The notes: generated from the letters alone by a model not told the origin. 64,000 nt of DNA from Nitzschia sp. DOCU1 (GCA_951394045.1 OX595992.1:2771919-2835918), one strand, 5' to 3'. Positions 1-10,592 are shown, counted from the first letter of the stretch. Numbers and translations are program-made.

Positions 1-1838
1 AACTCTTTCAGAGTCTCGACAATTGAGAGCAGTTCACGCTCGGTTGTCGTGTAGCGCGTCTGCGCGTCGGTCAGTTTCCTGCTGTAGAACGCTAACGGAC
101 GTCCGTCCTGCGTGATGACGCCACCTAGCTGGTACTTAGAAGCGTCCGTGTAGATAACGAACCGTTTTAAGAAATTTGGGAATGCTAGTATAGCTTCCTT
201 ACTAATTATATGTTTCGCCTCATCAAAGGCCTTTTGCTGTTCTTCGCCCCATCGCCAAGGGACGTTTTTGGATGTCATAGACGTTAATGGTGCGAGCACG
301 TGTGAACGACGTCTCCACATGTCGCGGTAATAGTTGACAAGACCAATAAAGCCTCGAAGTTCCTTTCTGTTCTTCGGCGCTTTCATTGCCAAGATGCTGT
401 CAACCTTTTTGGGGAGAGGTTGGACACCTTCCCTAGTTACCCAGTATCCAAGATACTCGATCTCGCCACGCCCAAAGAAGGATTTCTGCGCATTGATCTT
501 GAGCCCAGCTTTGGCTATACGCGCTAGGGCCTTCTCTAGCTTGGTGAGGTGATCGTTAAAGGTACTTGGACTGACTATGAGTACGTCATCGAGATAGGTT
601 CGCACGAATTCGAGTCCTGCCATCAGGGAGGACATCTTTGCTTGAAAGATATCTGGCGAACCAGCCACTCCCATGGGTAAGCGTTTATACTTGTACTTGC
701 CGAAGGGCAGCACAATAGTACATAGCTTTGACGCCGCAGGGCTTAAACGTATGGTATAGTACCCCATGTTCAGATCTAAGGAACTCGCATATTGGAAGCC
801 TTGCAGCTTCAATAGCATGTCCTGAATCTTAGGGATAGGATACGGCTTACGCTTTAGCATCGTGTTTAACTTTCTGAAGTCGCTTATGAATCGTACGGTT
901 CCATTCTTTTTGGGGATAATAAACGAGGGTGCCCCCCATTCACTATCATTATCTTCTTCCAAGACGCCTAACGCGCAGAGTCGTTCGACTTCGCGTCGCA
1001 TAGCGCCTTCGTGTACTTGCGGTATGGGGAAAGGACGTGCATGATATGGCTTTGCATCATCTTTTAGTTCTAACTCAATATCGGTTCCCTTCCACTCGCC
1101 GAGTGTACCGTCAAATAGTGTTTCATATTTGCGAAGTAGTCGGAGCAAGTCGCCTTGTTCTGTCTCTGACAAGTGCAACTGCTCCTTGCACAGTTGTTCT
1201 AGGTTAGCTTTTTCATAGTGTGCGTCTAAAATCTCGGTGGTGCGCTTGGCTAATTCGGCGGTAGACTCCGCCTCTTGTGAGAGGTTGTATACTTCCATAG
1301 CCCTGCTACGGTCGCGTAGCGCTCCGAACTCTCGCATGGGTACTTCTATTCCATCCCATTTGAGGGTGAGGCTACTATTTAGTATATCTAAGCCCATGTA
1401 TTGTTGTATGTCCTTACCGAGTATAATATCGTAGTTCTCTCGTTTGGACTTAGACTGGGTGTCCACGTGGCACTCCCATTCTATTTGCTTCTGTCTTGTG
1501 AAGTCTGCGAATATCAGTGGTATCTTTGCCTTCTTCGTGGTGCAGAATGTACCACCCTTCGTCGTCCACTGTCCGGTGCGATCCTTCCAGGTTTTGCGCC
1601 GAGCTGTGAAGTCATTTAGGATGATGGTTCCTGTGCAGCCACTGTCAACAAGCCCACGTAACACCATTGGCGCGCCTCCTGGTACTGTAGACGGGACCAG
1701 GATTAGCACCTCTGGCGAACGCTGCGTTTTCTGTCGCTTCTTGGGCCTATGTAGGCTAGAGAGAATGTGACATTCGGCGGGGCATTGTGCGGCTATTCGT
1801 TTCCTATTAATTAAGTCGCTATTACATATGTAGTGTGA
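1..1838 (-). CDS. Pol polyprotein of element A, partial (protease, RT, start of RNase H)
   Basis: The reading frame continues from gag through its UGA (1839-1841) with no other stop and leaves the window at base 1. Seen in order: an aspartic protease with DSGCTG (catalytic Asp codon 1644-1646); a linker; reverse transcriptase with SEWGAPSF, VRFISDFRKLN, SSLDLNMGYY and the catalytic YLDD (585-596), where element B has YIDD; then RNase H with YTDASKYQLG and TTERELLSIVETLKE at the edge. No damage is visible in the part shown. It would be made as a Gag-Pol fusion by UGA readthrough or from an unseen separate start. Family assignment is firm; activity is unknown because integrase is missing from the window. 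Confidence 0.88.
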
Positions 1839-3155
1839 TCATTCATTGGTGTTCTCGTTGATGAAGGCCTCAAGCTGAGCCTCATCTTCGGGGCTTAATT
1901 CTTCGAAGATTCCATCCTCGTCTTCTTCAATGTTGTTAAGTTCCATCTCCTCGTCGGAGTCTTCCTTGGCCTTCTTTTCCACGCTGGCACGCGCGGCCTT
2001 AACCATGGCCAGGACCTCCTTGGAAGTGTAAGTGCGTTCTCCGCGGTTCGCGCCATTGGATTCTCCGCGACGCCAAGTCTTGTTGTGAGTTGTGCGCCCT
2101 TTGTGGGGCGCCTTCTTGAGCGTACTGGGGTGCTGGGCCTTACGGACCGCAGCGACCTTAGACGCATGATTGAGCCAGACCTTGCACTCAGAGTCGCTGT
2201 GTCCACAGCCTTCTCCGTGCAAGCGGCAGTTCCTTGAGTTGTTACCATTATTGCCCTTCTTAGAAGGGGAGTCACGGTTCGTCTTCCGACCGCGGTTCAG
2301 GGTTCCCAATTCGGGTCCTGCATTGGTTCCACTGGCGACGCCAGCTTCCCCGGGTTTACGCCCTTTGTTGGCTTTGCTCGAGCCAAAGGCAAGCAGTCCG
2401 GTGACACCGTGACGCATCTCGTACACTTCAAGTTGCTCCGCATAATCAATCTGCTTCTCGAAGTTGAAGCGGTTCTGGCGATAATCGTGGAACATCAACT
2501 CCTTAACACTCAGCCACGCGGCAGGCAACATGCGCTCGTAGATCAGGGGCAGTTCGGTCTCGTTCAGGCGTTCAACCACGTCAGTACGATTGCCACCATC
2601 GTTGGGGAAGTAATCGAACCACTTATTGACCTGGCGCAAGCGAGTAGCCAATCCGCGAGCAGACATCTTTGCAGGCTTACGACCCTCGTAGCGGAGGTAC
2701 GACGTCTGATTCTGGGCGGCATAATCAGGGAAGAACCGAGCTGCGACGTAACGCAACGCACGAGACACATGATCGACAGTCGCAGTGACGCTGGGACGAG
2801 CGAAATACTCCTCAAACGTGTCCTTCGCCGAACCCGCGAGAAGCGTAAGAGTCATAGCGCGACGATCGGGGCCATTGGTGAGGCTCAAACAAGTCCAAAC
2901 CTTAACGAGATCGTCATTCCAGCGACACCACTGTTCGGGGGTTCCCGATTCAAACACATAGAACTTTTCGGAGTATTTTGGGGAGGTCGCATCCCCAGGA
3001 ACGGAACGAAGCTCGAGTTTCACCGAACGAAAGCCATCCTCGTCGGCGTCGCCGGCGCCGTCAGACGAGCCCGTCGAGCCAGTTTTCCACTTGCAAGGCG
3101 GGTACAACGGGATGACGCCACGAGCGGCAACGAACGAGTTGAAAGCGAGACGCAT
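1839..3155 (-). CDS. Gag polyprotein of element A
   Basis: 438 residues from an ATG at 3155, about 40 bp inside the 5' LTR. The N-terminal two thirds is a retrotransposon Gag-like region (around residues 75-240, with WCRWNDDLVKVW and RLRQVNKWFDYFP) that would form the particle shell. A Lys/Arg-rich stretch then leads to a single zinc-knuckle-like motif, C-x2-H-x5-H-x4-C (CRLHGEGCGHSDSEC), near residue 315. The C-terminal tail is strongly acidic. The knuckle is CHHC, not the usual CCHC. The frame ends at UGA and continues into pol. An antisense open frame on the + strand over the same DNA is a shadow. Confidence 0.85.
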   Translation of the reverse strand: MRLAFNSFVAARGVIPLYPPCKWKTGSTGSSDGAGDADEDGFRSVKLELRSVPGDATSPKYSEKFYVFESGTPEQWCRWNDDLVKVWTCLSLTNGPDRRAMTLTLLAGSAKDTFEEYFARPSVTATVDHVSRALRYVAARFFPDYAAQNQTSYLRYEGRKPAKMSARGLATRLRQVNKWFDYFPNDGGNRTDVVERLNETELPLIYERMLPAAWLSVKELMFHDYRQNRFNFEKQIDYAEQLEVYEMRHGVTGLLAFGSSKANKGRKPGEAGVASGTNAGPELGTLNRGRKTNRDSPSKKGNNGNNSRNCRLHGEGCGHSDSECKVWLNHASKVAAVRKAQHPSTLKKAPHKGRTTHNKTWRRGESNGANRGERTYTSKEVLAMVKAARASVEKKAKEDSDEEMELNNIEEDEDGIFEELSPEDEAQLEAFINENTNE

Positions 3156-3181
3156 GATACTTATCCTCTAGACTGACAAGT

Positions 3182-3193
3182 CTTTGATCAAAG
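3182..3193. promoter_or_regulatory. 12-bp palindrome at the primer-binding position, element A
   Basis: CTTTGATCAAAG is a perfect palindrome touching the inner edge of the 5' LTR, where a primer binding site is expected. No tRNA 3' end is recognised. As RNA it can form a 4-bp stem with a self-complementary GATC loop. Element B has an unrelated 12-bp palindrome in the same place. The role is inferred. Confidence 0.45.
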
Positions 3194-3713
3194 TGCACTA
3201 GGCTAGAAACTGCAGTAGATTGTTTTTGGAAATTGTGAGACTATTTTAAAAGTAGATCTATCGTTGCATCGACTCCATCTTCCCATCTGATCGTGATCAC
3301 GACTATATATCTTAGTAGACAAGATAGTTGTCAAGAAGGTAAGACATGCCCGTCCCTAACTACCAGTGTTGTGTTTCTTTGTGACTGCTCTAGTTAGTGA
3401 CGCCTAGCATCCTATGACCTTCTAGCACCTATAGCATGACCCTAGGTCCTGACGCCTAGCGTCAAGACTAGCATCAAGATAGACATCGTCGTCGCCTCGC
3501 TCCGACCATATGTGTGTGTCGCACTTTCTGTGCGCAAGCGCGCCATCCGGCATGCTCGACGACGTCACGTGGCCTCTGTGTCCGTCCGTCGGCAGTATAT
3601 ATTTGTACGTACGTATGTTAGGTTATATGCTATGCGTTATAGCTAGTCCTGTTAGTCTACATTAGTCCTGTTAGTCCTGTCACGCCATTTCAGGCATTAT
3701 CGTGCCTACTGCA
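3194..3713 (-). repeat. 5' LTR of element A (520 bp)
   Basis: Boundaries are inferred from TG...CA ends (TGCACTAGG at 3194, CCTACTGCA ending at 3713) that match the ends of element B's LTR, and from the adjacent internal palindrome. The partner LTR is outside the window. Read on the - strand it holds a TATA-like stretch (3595-3603) and, upstream of that in forward coordinates, a CRE-like ACGTCA at 3562-3567 overlapping CACGTG. Short internal repeats of TTAGTCCTG lie at 3645-3680. Confidence 0.75.
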
Positions 3714-5345
3714 GCGAAACAAAGCGGCTGTTTGACTACCAAAATCGAACTGATACAATCAAGAAGCGTATGAAGATTGAGAGTCAAAAGATTCCAGATA
3801 ACTACTATGTTCAGGCACCCTGTCATCCAATTAACGATGTCCGAATCTTCGTCGACAGTCTTTGTTCAGGTCGATCATCACGGTCGCCAATTGTGGATGC
3901 TCCACTCACAGCTCCTATCAATCTTTTTTCCAGCCAACCACCACGATCGCCACTACCGGTAGTAGTTGAAGCTCCACTTTCAGCTTCTATCAATCCCGAT
4001 GTATCATTCAGCAGTCCAATGGAGGAATCCCATGAAGCGGTTGAAGACTGTTGGGAGGCTTCATTTCAGTTCCCTAGCATACTGCAACTTCAGCAAATTC
4101 TCTCATTTGAGCACCTACGGATGAAATCAGTTCTAGACTTTGAAATAAGTCCCAATGTTCTGGATTTGAAAATAGCAGCATGGCCCTGTGCTACCCATGC
4201 TTCCAAGAATTTACGCAACCAGGTCAACCATAGTGTACGGACCATTGAAACTAGCATGCCGGAATATACGAAGTCTTTCTTCCTGGATGGATTGCACATT
4301 GGCTGGGGGACAGTGGAACGCATGTACAAACGAGAGGAGGCGGCTGGAAAAGCCTCTGGCGACAGTGGGTTGACCTACGGTGCAGTGAATCCTGATAAAT
4401 GGAACAAGATGAACGTAAGTTTGGCGTTGCAGCCATTCAGTGCTAAGGCGATAAGTGCTCTGATTGGACATGTGGCCACGACCCTACAATATGATCCATA
4501 CAAAGATCTTCCGCCTAGAGAGGACATGACAGATTATTGCTGGTTCCGGCTCATAACTGAGGCGCTACATGCAGAGGCAGACGTAACAAAGAATGTCGTT
4601 TCACAAGAGCTATGGGAGGATATTGGATTCCTAAGCTTTGCGGTTGTATTCAATGGTCTTATGATCAACAAATTTTTAATGCAAGGGAAGGGAATCACAG
4701 CAAGCAACTTTGACTCGGAAAAGGCGCAACTCGAGGAGTTACAGCAATTTTTTACTCGTTGGCGTCTACAAGCACTTTGTCGCAAAATGGTGGACAGTAA
4801 CTGGTGGCGCGGTTGCATTGCTGCAAAGACATTCAAGAATCTACGAAAGCTTGTTAGTGGATTTCTGTGCTACTGCAAGAACGTTCTCAAGAAAGACCCG
4901 AAAGCATACATTCCTTATCTACACGCAAATGAATCAACCGTGGAGTCACTCTTTTCCTATGCGCGTGGACTCAATAAGGACAAAGCATCCTCGTATCCAT
5001 CCGCCGTTGCTGGTAGCAACTATTCATTTGCAGCAAGCTTGCTGCAAAACTCAAAAATGTACACGAAGGACCATCTCGATGATAACGACTGCTTCAAGTA
5101 CGGAAGCACTGACAAGATTTGGGTTGAAAAAGAAAGGATACGTGCCAAAACACTTGCAAGGTGGAGAAAGCAGCTTCGACCTGAACCATACAAGCTATTC
5201 AATATTTACAGCGAAGATGGGCTTGGACGGGGCAACATCCTGAAAGAGAATAGTATGCTCCGCTTACTACTGGGGGAATTCCGGTTGAAAGGTAGCTATT
5301 TGGATTGTCTATTGGAACGGGAGCTTGGCGATCATAGTGAACTAG
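3714..5345 (+). pseudogene. P-element-like (THAP9-type) transposase, 5' part, interrupted
   Basis: The frame is open from the edge of LTR A (3713) through an internal ATG at 3770 to the LTR of element B at 5346. The absence of a stop before that ATG suggests that the true start lies left of element A. Seen: a P-element RNase-H-like core with GWGTVERMYKRE followed by WNKMNVSLALQPFSAKAIS, which matches the P family pattern 'W-V--Y-- ... M-V-LA-Q--S', then a C-terminal motif NESTVESLFSYARGL resembling the family's LxxDxLExxFxxxR segment. Coding resumes in frame after element B at 11130. The product would cut and paste DNA, but this copy is broken by two retrotransposons and a frameshift. Confidence 0.7.
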
Positions 5346-5878
5346 TGCACTACGTCGTTTGTAGGATCGAAATAGTTGTGAAAAAATTATGGCTAAGTTA
5401 AAAACTAGATGTATTTCTCATGCAAGTTGTCTCGTAGGCTCTCGTAGTTCTAGTAGAGTCGAGACCTTTGACATGCATCGACAACAATCCGAACAGGAGG
5501 TTGATGCATCTTGTAGTAGATTAGCTACGACGTTGTACTAGGGTTCTTTGGACGTCGTCAGCTACTCTGGAATAAAGTATAGTCACCGCAATGTCATCGA
5601 GGTGCCAGATCTTAGGTGGCATTGACACTAGGATCTCATCGGCATTCGACCAGCAGGAGTCATGCGCGATGCCTGTGTCGTGCAACGTCACGTCGTCGGT
5701 GACGTCAATAGGTTATGGGCCTGTCCGAGGATGTCCGAGACCGGCCTAGCGTCCGCGTCCGCGCGCAACGCTTTCGTCATGCTACGTCATCACACATGAT
5801 GTCGCACATGACTAAGTAGACTAATAATTTTGGACTACAATCATTCGAAGGAGTCGACGTGCAAAGCAGTGTACTGCA
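5346..5878 (-). repeat. 3' LTR of element B (533 bp)
   Basis: Starts TGCACTACG and ends GTACTGCA in forward orientation; it matches 10593-11125 along its whole length by eye. It contains ACGTCA at 5685-5690, a perfect TGACGTCA at 5700-5707 and ACGTCA at 5784-5789, which are CRE-like bZIP sites. Confidence 0.93.
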
Positions 5879-5905
5879 CCCGCCCCCATGACGGAGGGAC
5901 AGGAC

Positions 5906-7723
5906 TTAACTATGATACGGATGTATGTTACGAATGTTCCAAGTCTGAGTAACGGCACCCTTCTGGATACGTACTGTACCGTTGTCATTCACGGCGACGA
6001 TTGGATACGGACCATCGTAGGGGTTAGCACCGAACTTACGTTGTTGGTCCTGCTTGATCATGATCTGTTGGCCTGCGCGATACTCATACGGCAATCGCGT
6101 TTTGTTTTCTGCCGCATTGTTCTTCGCAATGCGTTGCATCTTGCGCTCACGGATGAGCTTCCAATTAGCTTCGAAGCGGGTGTTGAGAATAGCATCTCTA
6201 CCGAATACTAGTTGCATCGGCGTAGCCTGTAGCGTAGTGTGGTATGTCGCGCGAACGGCGAACATCACGGCTGCCAGGATTCCATCGAGTCCGACTGTAT
6301 CGTCTGAGTGCTGCAGTTCAAACGTACGAATCATGTTCCCGATAGTTTGGTGTACTCGTTCGAGTATTGCGTTCGCCTGCGGATTCCTCGCAGTGATTGG
6401 GCGCGCAAGCACGCCGTAGTCTTCCTTGACCATTCGCCGGAATTCGCCCATGAACTCCGTACCGCGGTCATAAATAACCTGTTGCGGCCACGGGTATCTC
6501 GTGAACCACGTCTTTTCGGCTAATTCGGCGATACTAAAAGCCTCTTTATTGGGTACGCGAACCATCTCAAACCAGCCAGTTGCCGGATCAATCATGGTAA
6601 GGCACCAAAGCTCGAGTTGTTTCTGTTTACCCTTATTTCGTTTACCCTGGTTAATCGAGTAGGGGCCTATGAGATCGACACATAGGATTTCCCAAGGTTC
6701 GCTCTCGGGTTCCTTAATTGGTAGGTGCCCGTACTTAAGGGTCTTGCGTTTTGTTAATTGGCACAACCTGCATTTTTTGCAGATATCGACGACATCGGCT
6801 CGCAGTCCTTTCCAGTAGAAGTGCTGCCGAATCGTGTGCTCTGTTCGGGTCTCGCCCGGATGACACAGTGTCTCGTGGTACCACTCAACGCATCGGCGTT
6901 GGAGTGACTGCGGAATAACTATCTTACCATCTCTAACTACTAGAGGACGTTTCTTACCGCCCCCACGAAAAACCTTTACACTATATCTACTGTCCAACGC
7001 TGCCTTTTGGAGCAGCGCGGTATCTTTTCGCTGATGTCGCATAATGTACTTGTAGGTAAGGGGGAAGACGCTTTCAGGTAGTTCGTCGCCCCCAAAGTAC
7101 TCTGCGAAATTGGCCTCGGTAAAGGGCTTTTCGTCCTTACCAAGTCGACTAAGAGCGTCCGCTACTACATTCGTCTCACCTCGAACGTAGACGAGTTCGG
7201 GACCATACTCTTCGAGGATGAGTCGCCAGCGCATAACGCGTTCGGTATTGAAGTTTTTATAGGTTAGATTCTTGTGGTCGGTGTAGACGCGAATCTGTTG
7301 ACCTAGGAGAATCGTACGGAACTCCTTGAGTGTCTCTACAATAGCTAGTAGTTCCCGCTCGGTAGTAGTATACCGTGTCTGCGCGGGATTGAGTTTGCGA
7401 CTATAGAACGCGATAGGCTTACCGTTCTGCGAGATGACCGCGCCAAGCTGCGTGTCGCTCGCGTCAGTATGTATATCAAACGGTAGATGAAAGTTCGGGT
7501 AAGTTAGGAGAACCTCCTTACTTATTATTTTCTTCATCGTGTCAAATGCCTCTTGGTGCGCGCCGGTCCACTCCCACTTAGCTGTTTTCGACGTAAGTGA
7601 TGCGAGCGGGGCGAGGATGTGCGAACGGCGCACCCACATGTCGCGATAATAATTCACGATACCGATGAAAGCGCGTAGTTCCTTTTTATTGCGCGGTGCG
7701 AGCATGGCTTGGATTGCTTGCAC
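5906..7723 (-). pseudogene. Pol of element B, 3' part (RNase H and integrase)
   Basis: 605 codons that begin inside the duplicated segment. RNase H: IHTDASDTQLGAVIS, TTERELLAIVETLKEFR and VYTDHKNLTY. Integrase: an HHCC zinc finger (HETLCHPGETR ... CKKCRLC), the DDE core (Asp in CVDLIGPY, Asp in IYDRGTEFMGEF, Glu in NAILERVH) and a C-terminal basic region. It is normally made as part of one Pol chain with protease and RT; here it is out of frame with them because of the duplication at 7675-7773. The domain itself shows no further damage. Confidence 0.88.
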
Positions 7724-9363
7724 GGTAGTTCCTTTTTATTGCGCGGTGCGAGCATGGCTTGGATTGCTTGCACTTTGGTTGCTACTGGTTGGATGCCGTC
7801 GCGGGTAATCCAGTAGCCAAGGTATTCGAGCTCCGCTTTCGCGAAGAAGGACTTCTTGATGTTCACCTTGAGTCCCGTGTCTTTCAGACGTTGTAGTACC
7901 ACGTCGAGTTTCTCTAGGTGGTCTAGGTAACTACCCTTAGTAAGTACTAGAAGATCGTCTATGTACGTACGTATGTACTCTAGGTCTGCGAACAGCGACG
8001 ACATCTTTTCCTGGAAGATATCGGGGCTATTGCTGAGTCCCATAGGTAGTCGCTGCATCTCATATTTTCCCCATGGGAAGACGAGAGTGCAAAGTTTCTT
8101 TGCGTTCGGACTAAGTTCCACATGGTAGTAGCCCATGTTTAGGTCTAAACTAGTAGCGTACTGAAAACCTTCTAGTTTTAACAGTAGCTCTTGTATCTTT
8201 GGTAGCGGGAATGGCTTCCGCTTGATTCGCTTGTTGAGCTCGCGAAAGTCGTTTATGAATCGTACCGTCTTGTCCTTCTTTGGTATGATGAACGACGGTG
8301 CCGCCCATTCAGAGCGGTTAACTTTCTTTAGTACGCCGACTGCGCAGAGGCGATCGACCTCGTCGCGTAGCGTCTGTTCATATGCCTTCGGCACTGGATA
8401 TGGCCTCGCATGATATGGCGTGACATTAGGCTTTAGCTCGATATCATAGGGCTCGCCTTTCCAAGTGCCGAGCGTGCCGTCAAAGAGCGTCTCATGTTTC
8501 TGAAGAAGCGTCTTGAGGGCGGATTTATCTTCTTCCGACAGATGGTCCATCTCGGAGATTTTCTGCGGAATGTCCGCTGGGGCATATTTAGCGTCTAAGA
8601 TTTGTTTAATAGACTTGGCACCACCATCTGCGTCGGCCTGCCAGGCGTCTTCGTCGGGCGTCTCGCCATATATCTTCATTGCTATAGCAGCTGAGTCCCA
8701 TTCGACTTCCCTTGTCTTGAAGTCGAACTTGACACCTAGTTCTCGCAGAAGATCTCTGCCAATGATCATGTCGTAGTTGCCAAGGTCGGATGTCACCTGG
8801 AAGACCCATTCAATCACCCTATTGGCATGAAATTCCGGAAGTTTAAACTGGATTTTTACTTCGCGGTGTGTCTCGACGACACCTCCAGCTGTCGTGAAGG
8901 TGGTTCTCGATGGTGTCGTCCTGACACGTAGTTTCTTGACATGTTTCTCGGAGATCAGTCCTCGTGATGCTCCGGTGTCTAGTAGCGTCGTCAACGCTGC
9001 CGCCTTGGCCTTGCCTAGGCGCGTGTTAATTTGCGCGAAACAGTACGGAATTTCGTCTGGCGCGGTTTTCTGGCGTTTTGGTGAGCTCCGGTTGTACAGT
9101 CGTGTTATCGCGTGCGATTCCGCCGCGATACGGTAATTAATGCATTGGTCCAATGAGGCGAAGACCTCGCCCGGCTCGGACGGTATATAGACGGATGGGC
9201 GCGCATGTCGTGCCCCATCGCGTTGCTCGTGGAAAACGAAAACTTCGTCACATCCGCAATTTTTGCGTTTCCCACCTACTCTTTCAGAGACTTTGTAATA
9301 GGATAACTCGTCCTTATGATTATGCATTAAACTAGATTTTTCGTGTACAACTCGCTCACACCT
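7654..9363 (-). pseudogene. Pol of element B, 5' part (protease and RT)
   Basis: Reads in the gag frame straight after the gag UGA (9364-9366); the first ATG is at 9327. Seen: aspartic protease LLDTGASRGLI; a linker; reverse transcriptase with SEWAAPSFIIPKKD, VRFINDFRELN, SLDLNMGYYHVELS and YIDD (7954-7965). The connection region reaches APRNKKEL and then runs into the second copy of the duplication, shifts frame and ends at 7654. Without the duplication it would be continuous with the RNase H-integrase part. Confidence 0.88.
7675..7773. repeat. Tandem duplication of 49 bp (period 50) that breaks pol
   Basis: Bases 7675-7723 are repeated at 7725-7773 with one spacer base (g7724). A period of 50 is not a multiple of 3, so it shifts the pol frame. 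The repeated segment encodes the AIQAMLAPRNKKEL stretch after RT. It could come from strand slippage during reverse transcription or from an assembly error. Confidence 0.92.
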
Positions 9364-10539
9364 TCAGTTTTCATCGTCGCTAGCGACAAGGTTAGCCAAG
9401 AGTTCGTCCACATTGAAGTTTTCCTCGTCGGGTGGATCAATCGCCTTGCGCTTGCGTTCGTCCTTGACCGCGTCCTTGACCATGTTCTGGATCATGGCAT
9501 GCAGTTCTTCTTTCTTGTTGGCGCCGCCATCGTCACGTACCCAAGTACGGTTGCCGTAACGAGGCTTCTTTTCGCCGTTCTTGATGAAATTTCCGTGGGC
9601 GGCAGCCATCTTCTGGGCCTGCGCCACCACCATCTTGCAGTCCCCAGTGTTGTGGGACCAGTTGGGGCCATGGTAGGCACATTTAAAGGGAGGAGTCTTG
9701 TCATTGGCGCCGCGCTTAGCAGCGGGCTTCGAGTGATCCATTCTCGGGTCTCGCTTCCCCTTCGGAGGATGGGCGCCATCTGGCTTTGGCTTACGGACGT
9801 GATTAGCTTCATGTAACTTTTCAGTGAATTCGAGGCGCTCACAGAACTGGGTGAACTCATCCAAAGTGTGATCAATCGGCTCAAAACCTTGTAGGATCAT
9901 CTGCTGACGCCAACTAGCGGGGATAGCAAACTCTGCATGCTCGATAATCTCGTCCTTGGGTAGCTTGTTCCTGTCGCCACGCGTAGTATCAAACAACGCC
10001 AAATAATGGTTGAGCTGCTGGAAGCGACTGATATACTCCTTCATGGTCATCTCGGGAGGCTTGCGACACAAACGGCGCATGTAGCGTTTCTGAGTTTGAA
10101 GTGCACGAGCCGGGAGAACGTAATTGGTTACTCCTTGTAGGGTCGCCTTGAGATTTGCAATCGTTTCGTTTCCAGCGGCTGCTGCCGACTCTTCGAACCT
10201 GGCGAGAGCCTTTCCGATGAGGATACGGCGATAGAACTCGTACCTCTGCGGACCAGTGGTCAAGTTCTGCCCCTTGATCACTTTTTCCGCCTTGTCTTGC
10301 AAGCGAAACCAGGTCTCGGCCGACTCGTCGCCATTGAAAGGCAGAATCGAGAATTCAAACTGAGTCGAGTTTGGATCGTCGGGAATGTTGCGGCACTTGA
10401 AGGTCACAAGCTTCTCTTTGTTCACAATCACTTCCGGTTCACGTTGGATAGGGATTGGAGCGCGTTGAAAACCCCTTTTCATCATGTCGTTCCGAGGGAT
10501 AGCGGCGACGGCCGCGACGGTTGCGTTAGAAAGCTTCAT
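9364..10539 (-). CDS. Gag polyprotein of element B
   Basis: 391 residues from an ATG at 10539, about 50 bp inside the LTR. It has a Gag-like shell region (residues ~60-240, with AETWFRLQDKAEKV and ISRFQQLNHYLALF), a basic linker, then the zinc-knuckle-like CAYHGPNWSHNTGDC (C-x2-H-x5-H-x4-C, same spacing as element A), and an acidic end. It terminates in UGA followed by AGG UGU, and pol follows in the same frame. The frame is intact, so particles could still be made even though pol is broken. Confidence 0.87.
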   Translation of the reverse strand: MKLSNATVAAVAAIPRNDMMKRGFQRAPIPIQREPEVIVNKEKLVTFKCRNIPDDPNSTQFEFSILPFNGDESAETWFRLQDKAEKVIKGQNLTTGPQRYEFYRRILIGKALARFEESAAAAGNETIANLKATLQGVTNYVLPARALQTQKRYMRRLCRKPPEMTMKEYISRFQQLNHYLALFDTTRGDRNKLPKDEIIEHAEFAIPASWRQQMILQGFEPIDHTLDEFTQFCERLEFTEKLHEANHVRKPKPDGAHPPKGKRDPRMDHSKPAAKRGANDKTPPFKCAYHGPNWSHNTGDCKMVVAQAQKMAAAHGNFIKNGEKKPRYGNRTWVRDDGGANKKEELHAMIQNMVKDAVKDERKRKAIDPPDEENFNVDELLANLVASDDEN

Positions 10540-10579
10540 CTTGATGGTAAGTTAGTCTTGATCACGACGATTGTCGTGG

Positions 10580-10591
10580 AGTGTTAACACT
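10580..10591. promoter_or_regulatory. 12-bp palindrome at the primer-binding position, element B
   Basis: AGTGTTAACACT, a perfect palindrome one base from the inner edge of the 5' LTR. It could fold as a 4-bp stem with a self-complementary TTAA loop. It sits in the same position as the unrelated palindrome of element A. A primer binding or dimer-initiation role is only inferred. Confidence 0.45.
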
Positions 10592-10592
10592 A

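Larger units (their letters stand above)
1..3713 (-). mobile_element. Ty3/gypsy LTR retrotransposon A (left part outside window)
   Basis: Reading right to left, the element has its 5' LTR (3194-3713), gag (1839-3155) and pol, which stays open to base 1 in the RNase H domain. Integrase and the 3' LTR lie outside the window. The order protease, RT, RNase H before integrase is Ty3/gypsy. It is related to but clearly distinct from element B downstream: same gag-UGA-pol layout, same gag zinc-knuckle spacing and similar LTR ends (TGCACTA...ACTGCA). Just right of the LTR the + strand is open in the frame of the P-like transposase, so the element seems to be inserted in that gene. The target duplication cannot be checked because the left flank is absent. 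Confidence 0.85.

Noticed and set aside
2409..3176. 255-codon open frame on the + strand
   Set aside because: It is antisense to gag of element A, which has clear Gag features; the + frame has no recognisable protein pattern.
3770..5401. A complete 543-residue gene ending at 5401
   Set aside because: The last codons lie in the LTR of element B and the conserved protein resumes at 11130; the ATG at 3770 is internal to a frame open back to the LTR of element A.
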